Assembly: GCA_022844585.1 (NCBI GenBank) | Contig: JALHLM010000336.1 | Span: 1,122-6,856, forward strand | Origin: Pirellulales bacterium | GTDB lineage: Bacteria; Planctomycetota; Planctomycetia; Pirellulales; JALHLM01 | Reading direction: 5' to 3' | DNA: 5,735 nucleotides | Part shown: positions 1 to 5,735 of the stretch, piece by piece | Numbering within the stretch: position 1 is the stretch's first letter | Layout: the number at the start of each line of letters is the position of its first letter | Position numbers and translations under genes: made by a program | Notes under the pieces: generated by a model | Database searches by the model: none | The model's input: only the letters and a program-made list of their open reading frames with translations | What the model was told of the DNA's origin: nothing

Positions 1-78
1 GATCCGTTCGATGAACTGATCGAGAGCGGCCTGAAACCGCGCCACTTTCTCGGAATCGGCTTCGTGGGCCACCGGCAT
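1..78 (-). CDS. Possible N-terminal fragment of an unidentified protein (partial, runs off the window)
   Basis: Reading leftwards from an ATG at 78-76 gives 26 open codons, beginning MPVAHEADSEKVARF and continuing as a charged, helix-like stretch to the window edge. A GAGGGA stretch sits directly before the ATG. That is too close for a normal ribosome binding site, but it is well spaced (about 6 bases) for a GTG start two codons later, at 72-70, so the true start may be there. I do not recognise the family and assign no function. The gene would lie downstream of the propeller gene in the same direction, behind a terminator. The opposite strand is also open through 1-90, ending in TGA, with the same third-position GC, so the strand is not certain. 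The minus strand is preferred because it has a start codon, a purine-rich upstream signal and a more protein-like composition. Confidence 0.45.
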   Translation of the reverse strand, partial: MPVAHEADSEKVARFQAALDQFIERI

Positions 79-90
79 TCCCTCACATGA

Positions 91-104
91 TCCGCTTTAG
101 CGGA
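91..104. repeat. Short perfect palindrome TCCGCT-TT-AGCGGA
   Basis: Six-base perfect arms (91-96 and 99-104) surround a two-base centre. As RNA on the minus strand it would form a small GC-rich hairpin ending about 12 bases before the ATG of the possible leftmost gene. The core resembles short palindromes that I recall as common between genes in planctomycete genomes, so it may be one copy of a dispersed REP-like element. That link is from memory; no second copy is visible in this window. Confidence 0.45.
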
Positions 105-182
105 CAGTAGCGTCGCTTGGATTCACAACGGGCGACCGCGCCAGATCCTATTCACCAGCGCAGTTGCACTTTCCGAGCGCGC

Positions 183-212
183 ATTCTATCGCTGAGCGAT
201 GCACACAAGCAA
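183..212 (-). promoter_or_regulatory. Weak sigma70-like promoter candidate with a palindrome in its spacer
   Basis: On the minus strand, TTGCTT (212-207) and TAGAAT (188-183) are separated by 18 bases. The -10 box matches five of six consensus bases; the -35 box matches only three. The spacer overlaps an odd palindrome, ATCGCT-G-AGCGAT (188-200), which could be a repressor site. Its position, about 105 bases before the possible gene at 78-1 and beyond the terminator of the upstream gene, is sensible for a promoter. Matches this weak occur by chance. Confidence 0.25.
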
Positions 213-256
213 GCGAATCCGAGGCCGGGATTATTGGCGTGTCATCGTGCATGGAC

Positions 257-274
257 GTCGCGGAGAATCGCGAC
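257..274. repeat. Inverted repeat with six-base arms in the intergenic region
   Basis: GTCGCG at 257-262 and CGCGAC at 269-274 are perfect inverted copies around a six-base GAGAAT loop. No T-run follows on either strand, so it does not look like an intrinsic terminator. It could be a protein-binding site, an RNA hairpin or chance in GC-rich DNA. Confidence 0.3.
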
Positions 275-308
275 CGCTGAGAAGGACACAATCCAATGCG
301 GCGCGGCC

Positions 309-349
309 AACAAACAAAACCGCTGACCCAGCATTAGCTGGGGCAGCGG
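309..349 (-). terminator. Rho-independent terminator of the beta-propeller gene
   Basis: Two six-base paired blocks, 320-325 with 344-349 and 327-332 with 337-342, are separated by a single A/G mismatch and closed by an ATTA loop (333-336). On the minus strand the stem is followed at once by a T-rich run (319 to 309: TTTTGTTTGTT). The stem begins about 20 bases after the stop codon at 372-370. Stem strength, the T-tail on the correct side and the position all fit an intrinsic terminator for minus-strand transcription. On the plus strand no T-run follows, so it appears to act one way. Confidence 0.82.
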
Positions 350-369
350 CTAGGAAAGCACGTGCACAA

Positions 370-2652
370 CTACCTGGTACTCGCGAGCCGGCGGGCGCGC
401 TTCGGGGCTGGGGTTTCCAGCGAGCTGAATAGCGCATCGAAGACGTGAACGGCGGCGAGTTGCTGGGCCTTCGACGCTCTTGCTGGTTGTTCGTCGAGTG
501 CTGGCATCGTTTGGCCCACGACGGCCGGCGGGTCGGCGATGCCTTGCGGGTCGCTGTTGCCGAGGCCGAGGTTTACGGCAACTGACGCCGCTTGGCTGCC
601 GGACGTGCGGGAGGTTGCGCCGGCGTAGGCGAAGACCTGGTCCGTCGTGTTGTCGACGATCCACAACGTGCTCGGGCTGGCCGGATCGAGCGTGATGCCG
701 GTGGGGCTCGTGTTGCGGCTGTCGATCGTCCAACTGCCTTGCAGCATGCCCGTCATGCTGTAGCGGAACACCTTGTCGGTGGCGGCGCTGTTGACGGTCC
801 AGATGTTCGTGCCGTTGGTGACCAGGTCGGTGGCGTTGCCGTTCTGATTGTTGAGATTGAAGTTGCTGGCCGCGCTCTGACTGCCGGAAAGTCGCGAGGC
901 CGCGCCGGTGTATTTGTAGACCCGGTCGGTGGAACTATCGACGATCCAGACGTCGGTCCCGTTGGTCGTGATCCCGGTCGGCGCGGACAACCCATTCGCC
1001 GTCCAAGAACCGAGCAGCCCGCCGGCATTGTTGTAGACGTAGACCTTCTTGTTGGCGTCGATCACCCAGACCTTGTCGCCGGCCACATTCGACGCCGCCC
1101 CGCGCGGGTTCGAGTTCGCACCGGTCAACGCGTAGTTGTCGGTACGGTTGCTGGCCGCGTCATATTCGTGCGTGTTGTCGGCGGTGCCGTCGACGACGAA
1201 GAACTTCGTCGGGGCTGGCGGAGCGATCTTGTTGAAGAAAATGCCGTTGCCGGAGCGCGTCAGGGCGTCGCTGGTCGGTAGTGATACGCTTCCTTGAAAA
1301 AGACCCGTGACATACACATTGCCCAAGCTGTCTTCGTCAACACTAAACGCCTGGGTGTCCCCAGGGCCGGAGAACCGACGCACGGAAGTGAAGTTGCCAT
1401 TCGTGTCAAGTCTCAGCATAGCGCCATCATTGTCATCGACGCTCGTCAAACTCGCTGTTCCGATCCCTGGATCGAAGTCGGCGCTGCCGCTGAAATGCAT
1501 GGCGAGCATTGGCGCGCCTTGCGCATCGAGCCGCAAGTTGTGCACGTAAGCTTCACCTGGACCGCCGGCGACTGTTTCCGCCCAAAGTACATTGCCACCG
1601 GAATCCCACTTGGAGATGTATCCATCCGAACCGCCCTCGCTCAACGGTGTCGGCCCGTCGCCGATCGTCACACTTCCGTCGAAATCTCCGGCAACGTAAG
1701 TGTTGCCGAATTCGTCGGTCGCGACGCGGGCGGCCCCATTGGACTCGCCGCTCATTTGTCTGACCCAAAGGGACTCGCCGGTCAACTCGTCAAGCTTCGC
1801 GAAATAGGTGTTGGTAGTCCCGGACGCCGGTACGGTGAGCGGCAGGGGATTCGTCGGTGAGCCAAAGTCAACGGTTCCCCGGAAGTGGCCGACGGCATAG
1901 ACGCTGCCGTCATGCCCGAGCGCAACTCGATGGCCCGAATCGTACAGGTCTGCGCCGAATTGCCGAGCCCAGACGAAGTCGCCCTGTGAATTGAGTTTCC
2001 AGACGTAGCCATCTTGCAATCCAGCGCTGCCTGCGGCGGTAAGTTCATGTGCCGTTCCGATCGCCGGATCGAAATCAACCGTGCCGGTGAACATGCCGGT
2101 GACGTAAACATCGCCCGCATCGCTTACGGCAAGGCCAAGGCCCTGCTCCAGGCCTGTGCCGCCGAGGCTCTTCGCCCACTGGAACGCTCCTGTCGCGCCG
2201 TCTGCTTTGGCGACGAACGCATCGTAGTGGCCTTGTGTGGATAGAGTTGTTGACCCGAATTGAGTGGCGGTGGAATTCGAATGTCCCGCGATGTAGACGT
2301 TGCCGGCCCCGTCGAATTCCAGCGCTCTGCTGAATTCTCCCCAGCTCCCGTTGCCGGCGAAGGTATTCGCCCAGACCAGGCCGCGCTGGGGCGTGTACTT
2401 GGCGATGTAGCCGTATTGCACGTTGACTGGCGTGGTCACCTGGTTCGTGGCGGGACCCGGATCGAAATCGATGGCTCCTGTGAACGAACCAGTGACATAT
2501 AGATTGTCATCCGGACCGACGGTGACGGTGGATTCCGCGGTCAGTGAGCCTGCCCCGCCCAACCCGAACGCCCAGCCGGGATCAGCGGTCATGAGTTCGC
2601 GACGTTCGAGGGATTCGAGGGCGAAGCGGCGATTGTTTCGTGTAAGGTTCAT
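370..2652 (-). CDS. Probably exported double beta-propeller protein (SBBP-type repeats plus a second propeller) with planctomycete leader
   Basis: The protein has 760 residues and is probably exported; its function is unknown. Residues 10-23 hold the planctomycete extracellular leader (LESLERREL; Pfam family Planc_extracel), but without the long hydrophobic core of a classical signal peptide. Residues 26-476 contain seven SBBP-like units of 63-69 residues. Six carry a Trp or equivalent turn (W27, W94, W159, W228, W296, W357; degenerate near 424). Each unit also has a YVTGxFxGxVDFDPG-type strand pair (Y52, Y120, Y183, Y252, Y319, M382, Y447). This fits one seven-bladed propeller. Residues 481-709 form five further units with VWxVD-type starts at about 484, 528, 568, 617 and 663, in two alternating types; this arrangement resembles C-terminal modules of other planctomycete secreted proteins. 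A basic tail (KRARR at 751-755) ends the protein. No enzyme motif or dockerin is visible. The start is supported by AAAGGA five bases upstream, and no other standard start codon lies in frame in the 50 bases before it. GC content rises at the junction of the two propellers. Propellers of this kind often bind proteins or sugars, but a ligand cannot be named. Confidence 0.9.
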   Translation of the reverse strand: MNLTRNNRRFALESLERRELMTADPGWAFGLGGAGSLTAESTVTVGPDDNLYVTGSFTGAIDFDPGPATNQVTTPVNVQYGYIAKYTPQRGLVWANTFAGNGSWGEFSRALEFDGAGNVYIAGHSNSTATQFGSTTLSTQGHYDAFVAKADGATGAFQWAKSLGGTGLEQGLGLAVSDAGDVYVTGMFTGTVDFDPAIGTAHELTAAGSAGLQDGYVWKLNSQGDFVWARQFGADLYDSGHRVALGHDGSVYAVGHFRGTVDFGSPTNPLPLTVPASGTTNTYFAKLDELTGESLWVRQMSGESNGAARVATDEFGNTYVAGDFDGSVTIGDGPTPLSEGGSDGYISKWDSGGNVLWAETVAGGPGEAYVHNLRLDAQGAPMLAMHFSGSADFDPGIGTASLTSVDDNDGAMLRLDTNGNFTSVRRFSGPGDTQAFSVDEDSLGNVYVTGLFQGSVSLPTSDALTRSGNGIFFNKIAPPAPTKFFVVDGTADNTHEYDAASNRTDNYALTGANSNPRGAASNVAGDKVWVIDANKKVYVYNNAGGLLGSWTANGLSAPTGITTNGTDVWIVDSSTDRVYKYTGAASRLSGSQSAASNFNLNNQNGNATDLVTNGTNIWTVNSAATDKVFRYSMTGMLQGSWTIDSRNTSPTGITLDPASPSTLWIVDNTTDQVFAYAGATSRTSGSQAASVAVNLGLGNSDPQGIADPPAVVGQTMPALDEQPARASKAQQLAAVHVFDALFSSLETPAPKRARRLASTR

Positions 2653-2657
2653 GGCTT

Positions 2658-2663
2658 TCCTTT
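2658..2663 (-). promoter_or_regulatory. Ribosome binding site of the beta-propeller gene
   Basis: AAAGGA on the minus strand lies five bases before the ATG at 2652-2650. It is a good Shine-Dalgarno match with near-normal spacing and supports this start, which also places the leader motif within the first 23 residues. Confidence 0.65.
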
Positions 2664-2687
2664 GCGATTTAGTGATGTGCGATAGTG
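2663..2687. repeat. Imperfect direct repeat just upstream of the ribosome binding site
   Basis: TGCGATTTAGTG (2663-2674) and TGCGATAGTG (2678-2687) are near copies 15 bases apart, differing by a two-base gap. They sit directly beside the ribosome binding site of the propeller gene. A third TGCGAT is part of the palindrome at 2766-2775. Half-sites for a regulator are possible, but a chance repeat cannot be excluded. Confidence 0.3.
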
Positions 2688-2714
2688 GTTGAGGGAATGA
2701 AATCGTGCGAAAGG

Positions 2715-2802
2715 CCTAGAAAGGGCGTCGCTTCCGGCACCAAGCGCTATTCCGTCGGCGCGCACTGCGATCGCAAAGCGCCCATCAAGCGCGCGTTCTA
2801 GG
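2715..2802. other. Structured intergenic segment between kinase and propeller genes
   Basis: CCTAGAA (2715-2721) and TTCTAGG (2796-2802) are perfect inverted copies. Just inside them GGGCG (2723-2727) and CGCCC (2779-2783) can also pair. The interior holds the perfect ten-base palindrome TGCGATCGCA (2766-2775). On the minus strand GGCGC and GCGCC flank this palindrome and could form a smaller hairpin. No T-run follows, so a classical terminator for the kinase is not evident. The segment could be a leader RNA structure, a regulator site or a weak attenuator. No convincing sigma70 promoter was found in this gap. Confidence 0.35.
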
Positions 2803-2825
2803 AAATCAATGAGCCGCGAAGCAGC

Positions 2826-5735
2826 TTAATCCGATTTAGCTGGCTCGAGCGGCCGGCATATCCACCGTTCCAGAAATGGCGTGGCAAGTGTCATTTCGCG
2901 GACGTCCATGTCGAGTACTTCAGCGATCTCGTGGAGTTGCACTTCGTATTCACGCAACAGGCCGCGGCCTGCGTGAGCATCTAGAAAGTGCTGATAGGGA
3001 TCACACTGCCGAACGACCTCCAAAGCCTCTTCAGAGTCGCCAGACATTGACAGTGCCAACGCCAACTCCAATTTCGGCGGAAAGGCGCCGTTAAGTGTGT
3101 CGTTCTTCAAGATGTCCACGGCACCAGAGGCGTCTCCCTTTCGCAACTTGAGTAGCCCGGACAAATAGTCGACGTGGGACACTTCATCGTAGTGAAGTTG
3201 GGCGAGCTCGATGTTGCGGCGAGTGCGGACAGGACACGTGAGGAAGTGATAAGCCATTAACTCCGGATAGTAGTATAGGCGAACATTGCGGGGCGGGAGT
3301 GTTTGAGTTTCCTCAATGATGATGTTGTAGATTAGGTCAGCCGCTTTGCTATCGCCGCCAACGTGCTCGAAGGCAGCGAAAGCCATTAGTGCGCCAAGTA
3401 AATGACGATGTGCCGTCGGTTGCGGTGGGTCAAATCCGTATGCCAAGCGCCGCCACAACGCGATCTCTTCTTGATAAGTGTCGCGGGCTAATTCACGATC
3501 CCCCGCCAGCTCAATCGCTTCTTCGCAGGTTTCGTAGCCACGCGAGATGTACCAAATTGTGCCAGAGCTAGCATCGACTTGAGATGTTGTCCGATCACGA
3601 AGCGTGCGGCGCCATGCATCGAGAGCTCTAATTGCAGCCGACTTAGACTCGCTGACCCTGCCTTCCAGCATGTAAATCCAAGCAAGCCGGTCAAGTGATT
3701 CCGCATGCGTGTCGCTGGCTGCGGCTTCAGTTAGGGGAATTGCGCGAAGCACGATCGCCTCGCGCTCGGTCGCAGGTACCAAGTCGGCTTGCATTAGCAG
3801 CTTAGTTGCGGCTTGTTCGCCAACAAAATCATCGCGAGTCTTGTAGTAGCGTCGCTCTTGCGCATTCGTTGCCTTTGCCATCGTTGCGGCAGCTTGTTGC
3901 CGAGAATGGGGCTTTTCCAAGTCGGACAGCGCGCGGTAGAGCGTAAAAAAGGCGTTTGCGGACGCATCAGGATCCGCATCAAGGGCTGCGTCGCATCGAC
4001 TTGCCACTTCCCGCATCATCGAGATCTTCTTATCATCCGTCATCGCGGCCCCTGTCAATGCGAGGGCGGTGGACACAGCTTCTTCACAAAGTAAGGCATT
4101 TGATGCTGGCAATCGCTTGTATTGTGGTAGGAGGGCCGCGAGCGCATTGGCCGTGGTGCGGTCTGTCGAGTTGGCCGAGTTGTAATTTTGGACAAGACGG
4201 TCATGCATCGGCAAAGCAATTCGCCGAATCAATTGTGGTTCACGTTCACACCGAATAATCAGCTGGTCGTAGATGTCTTTGGCTTCCGCTTCCAGTTGAT
4301 CCGCTCTTGGCTCGTCGTCGCGACTGCGCTCGATTTCCGCAAGCGTCAGTTTGAGCACCGCCATCTTGACATCGACCGCCGGGTCGTCGGAGTCTTTGCG
4401 GATGGCTTGACAGAGTTCAAGTGCCTTGTTCATCAAGTCAACGCGCAATTGCTCGGTTCCCTGCACTTGCCGCAGCTCTCTCGTTCCGAGCGCGCCGATT
4501 GTCGAATCGATTGCCGACAACGCGTTGTCCAGGTGTCGCTGGGCCTGCGACTGACCTGCTTCCGCAGATTTCCGAAGTTCTGATTGCTTTGCGTATGCGG
4601 TAGCGAGAAGCGCGGTTGCGATGATTAGAGTCGTAAGCAAAGCGAAACCGCTAATCACGCAGGTCACCACAACACTCCGGTGCCGTCGCATGAGCTTAAA
4701 TGTCTTTGCGGTCACCCCCGGCGCCCGCGCCACAATCGGCTTGTGCTCCACCCAGCGCCGCAAGTCCTCCGCCACTTCCCGTGCCGTCGCATACCGATCA
4801 TCCGGATTCTTCTCCATCGCCTTCAGGATGATGGTTTCCAACTCCTCCGGAATCGACTTGTCGAGCTTGCGGGGCGCGGTTGGCTCGTCGAAGGCGATTT
4901 GGCGGAGTGTTTCTTCGCGGTTGTTACTCGGGAACGCAGCGCGGAGGGTGAGGAGTTCGTAGAGCGTGACGCCGAGGGAATAGATGTCGGTGCGGTGATC
5001 GACGGTGATGCGCTTTGCCAGGGCTTGTTCCGGGCTCATGTAGCGGAGCGTGCCGACCAGGTCGCCGGTCATCGTCATGCTGGCATCGCCTTGGTTGCGG
5101 GCGAGGCCGAAATCGGTGACCCAGAGTTTGCCGCGTTCGTCGAGCATCAGGTTCGACGGCTTGATATCGCGATGGACGATGCCCATCTGGTGCGCGTGGT
5201 CGAGCGCCTCGGCGGCCTGAATACCGATCTCGGCGATGCGGCGAAAGCGTTCCTTCGGCGTGATGCTGTTGACGGTGCTGAGCGCGGCCTGCAGGACAGG
5301 GGAGGTGTCGGAGGAAATGACGAATGATGAATGAGGAATGATGAATGGAGGAGATGCCGAAGGAGAGGAAACAGCAGCATCGAAGGCATCCGTTCGAGCT
5401 TCGTCATTCGGACTTGATTCGACATTCCGATTTCGAACTTCGACATTCCCCACCTGGCTCCTGCGCTTCGCTTCCACCACGTCGGCCAAGGTCACGCCTT
5501 CGATGAACCGCATCGCATAGAAATGAATACTCCGCTCGCAACCGATGCCATAGACCTCGACGATATTCGGATGATCCAAGTGCGCCGCGGCCATGGCTTC
5601 ATTCTTGAATCGCTGCAAGTGCCGTGGATCAAGCACGGCCGCGAAGGGCAGAATCTTGAGCGCCACCCGGCGCGACAGCGAAATCTGTTCCGCCTCATAG
5701 ACCACGCCCATCCCGCCACGGCCGACTTCGCGGAG
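2826..5735 (-). CDS. Membrane-anchored Ser/Thr protein kinase with C-terminal TPR-like region (5' end missing)
   Basis: This is a Hanks-type (PknB-like) kinase of planctomycete type. The frame is open to the window edge and enters at LREVGRGGMGVVYEA, the ATP-binding glycine loop, so the true start lies outside. Numbered from the Met at 5711-5709, 961 residues are visible. The catalytic residues are intact: K19 (VALK), E38 of helix C, HRDIKPSN (180-187) with catalytic D182, DFG (200-202), SPE (226-228) in place of APE, D242 and G246 of the DIYSLG segment, and R306. It should therefore be an active RD kinase. Residues about 87-134 are a low-complexity insertion derived from a DNA repeat, between the hinge and helix E. 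One membrane helix spans about 346-373, preceded by basic KLMRRHR, which puts the kinase in the cytoplasm. A coiled-coil-like stretch follows (375-480). Then come TPR-like helical pairs, clearest at 670-702, 725-756, 850-875 and 881-903, probably outside the membrane as a sensor or binding region. The substrate is unknown. The stop is TAA at 2828-2826. Confidence 0.95.
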   Translation of the reverse strand, partial: LREVGRGGMGVVYEAEQISLSRRVALKILPFAAVLDPRHLQRFKNEAMAAAHLDHPNIVEVYGIGCERSIHFYAMRFIEGVTLADVVEAKRRSQVGNVEVRNRNVESSPNDEARTDAFDAAVSSPSASPPFIIPHSSFVISSDTSPVLQAALSTVNSITPKERFRRIAEIGIQAAEALDHAHQMGIVHRDIKPSNLMLDERGKLWVTDFGLARNQGDASMTMTGDLVGTLRYMSPEQALAKRITVDHRTDIYSLGVTLYELLTLRAAFPSNNREETLRQIAFDEPTAPRKLDKSIPEELETIILKAMEKNPDDRYATAREVAEDLRRWVEHKPIVARAPGVTAKTFKLMRRHRSVVVTCVISGFALLTTLIIATALLATAYAKQSELRKSAEAGQSQAQRHLDNALSAIDSTIGALGTRELRQVQGTEQLRVDLMNKALELCQAIRKDSDDPAVDVKMAVLKLTLAEIERSRDDEPRADQLEAEAKDIYDQLIIRCEREPQLIRRIALPMHDRLVQNYNSANSTDRTTANALAALLPQYKRLPASNALLCEEAVSTALALTGAAMTDDKKISMMREVASRCDAALDADPDASANAFFTLYRALSDLEKPHSRQQAAATMAKATNAQERRYYKTRDDFVGEQAATKLLMQADLVPATEREAIVLRAIPLTEAAASDTHAESLDRLAWIYMLEGRVSESKSAAIRALDAWRRTLRDRTTSQVDASSGTIWYISRGYETCEEAIELAGDRELARDTYQEEIALWRRLAYGFDPPQPTAHRHLLGALMAFAAFEHVGGDSKAADLIYNIIIEETQTLPPRNVRLYYYPELMAYHFLTCPVRTRRNIELAQLHYDEVSHVDYLSGLLKLRKGDASGAVDILKNDTLNGAFPPKLELALALSMSGDSEEALEVVRQCDPYQHFLDAHAGRGLLREYEVQLHEIAEVLDMDVREMTLATPFLERWICRPLEPAKSD
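5310..5452. repeat. Dispersed-type low-complexity repeat embedded in frame in the kinase gene
   Basis: About 140 bases of simple, word-repetitive DNA interrupt the kinase domain without breaking the frame. TTCGACATTCC occurs at 5418-5428 and 5439-5449 (period 21). GAATGATGAATG occurs at 5322-5333 and 5336-5347 (period 14). AATGACGAA at 5316-5324 is inverted as TTCGTCATT at 5400-5408, making an imperfect dyad with a 75-base centre. The encoded peptide includes SSPNDEARTD and FIIPHSSFVISS. Similar PNDE and HSSFVI peptides are, from memory, a hallmark of intergenic repeats in planctomycete genomes that were translated by mistake. Here the repeat lies inside a gene with intact kinase motifs on both sides. 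The exact borders are approximate. Confidence 0.65.

Noticed and set aside
1..90. Plus-strand reading of the left edge, ending in TGA at 88-90
   Set aside because: It is open and has the same third-position GC as the minus reading, so it stays possible. The minus reading was preferred for its start codon, upstream purine-rich signal and more typical composition.
117..432. Two overlapping short plus-strand frames (117-326 and 199-432)
   Set aside because: They show no family features, one runs through the terminator hairpin and into the 3' end of the propeller gene, and neither has a good ribosome binding site.
592..1281. A 229-codon open frame on the plus strand
   Set aside because: It lies wholly opposite the second propeller. 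Its Arg, Ala, Gly and Val-rich protein is what the antisense of GC-rich propeller repeats produces, and the minus frame shows clear repeated domain structure.
1294..1860. A 188-codon open frame on the plus strand
   Set aside because: Antisense to the SBBP repeats of the propeller gene; no recognisable motif and no credible start signal.
2653..2825. Intrinsic terminator after the kinase stop codon
   Set aside because: Hairpins can form, but none is followed by a T-run on the minus strand.
2653..2825. Sigma70 promoter for the propeller gene
   Set aside because: The best pair, TTGGTG and TCTAGG with 17-base spacing, matches only three of six bases in each box, which is no better than chance.
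5147..5446. A 99-codon minus-strand frame overlapping the kinase domain
   Set aside because: It is an out-of-frame reading of the kinase gene, kept open because the embedded repeat lacks stops; the kinase motifs are in the other frame.
5310..5452. CRISPR array or simple microsatellite as an explanation of the repetitive stretch
   Set aside because: The repeated words are too short and irregular, have no uniform spacers, occur in both orientations and lie inside a conserved gene.

Overview
The window looks like a piece of a planctomycete chromosome, most likely of the Pirellulales type. Three things point there. One gene carries a planctomycete-style N-terminal leader (LESLERREL). The kinase has the typical planctomycete architecture of a kinase domain, one membrane helix and a long helical tail. 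A low-complexity repeat made of GAATGACGAA-like words, of a kind I associate with planctomycete genomes, is embedded in the kinase gene. The genus cannot be fixed from the sequence. All likely genes are read from the minus strand.

Layout, in the direction of transcription (right to left). Positions 5735 to 2826 hold a membrane-anchored Ser/Thr protein kinase; its first residues lie outside the window, which opens at the glycine-rich loop. A 173-base gap (2653-2825) follows, with inverted repeats, a perfect GATC-centred palindrome and a short direct repeat in front of the next ribosome binding site. Positions 2652 to 370 encode a 760-residue, probably exported protein built of two beta-propellers: seven SBBP-like units, then five shorter units. 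A strong hairpin with a T-rich tail (309-349) ends this transcript. Positions 79-308 hold no convincing gene, only small palindromes and one weak promoter candidate. Positions 78 to 1 may be the first 26 codons of another minus-strand gene of unknown function.

How the genes may work together. The kinase is predicted to have its catalytic domain in the cytoplasm and a TPR-like helical region across the membrane. The neighbouring propeller protein is probably exported. The tandem order suggests, but does not prove, that the two are expressed together or that one senses the other. No mobile element genes, CRISPR array, tRNA or rRNA were seen.

The points most worth a second look are the repeat carried in frame inside the kinase domain, and the sharp base-composition change at the junction between the two propellers, which suggests a fusion of modules with different histories.
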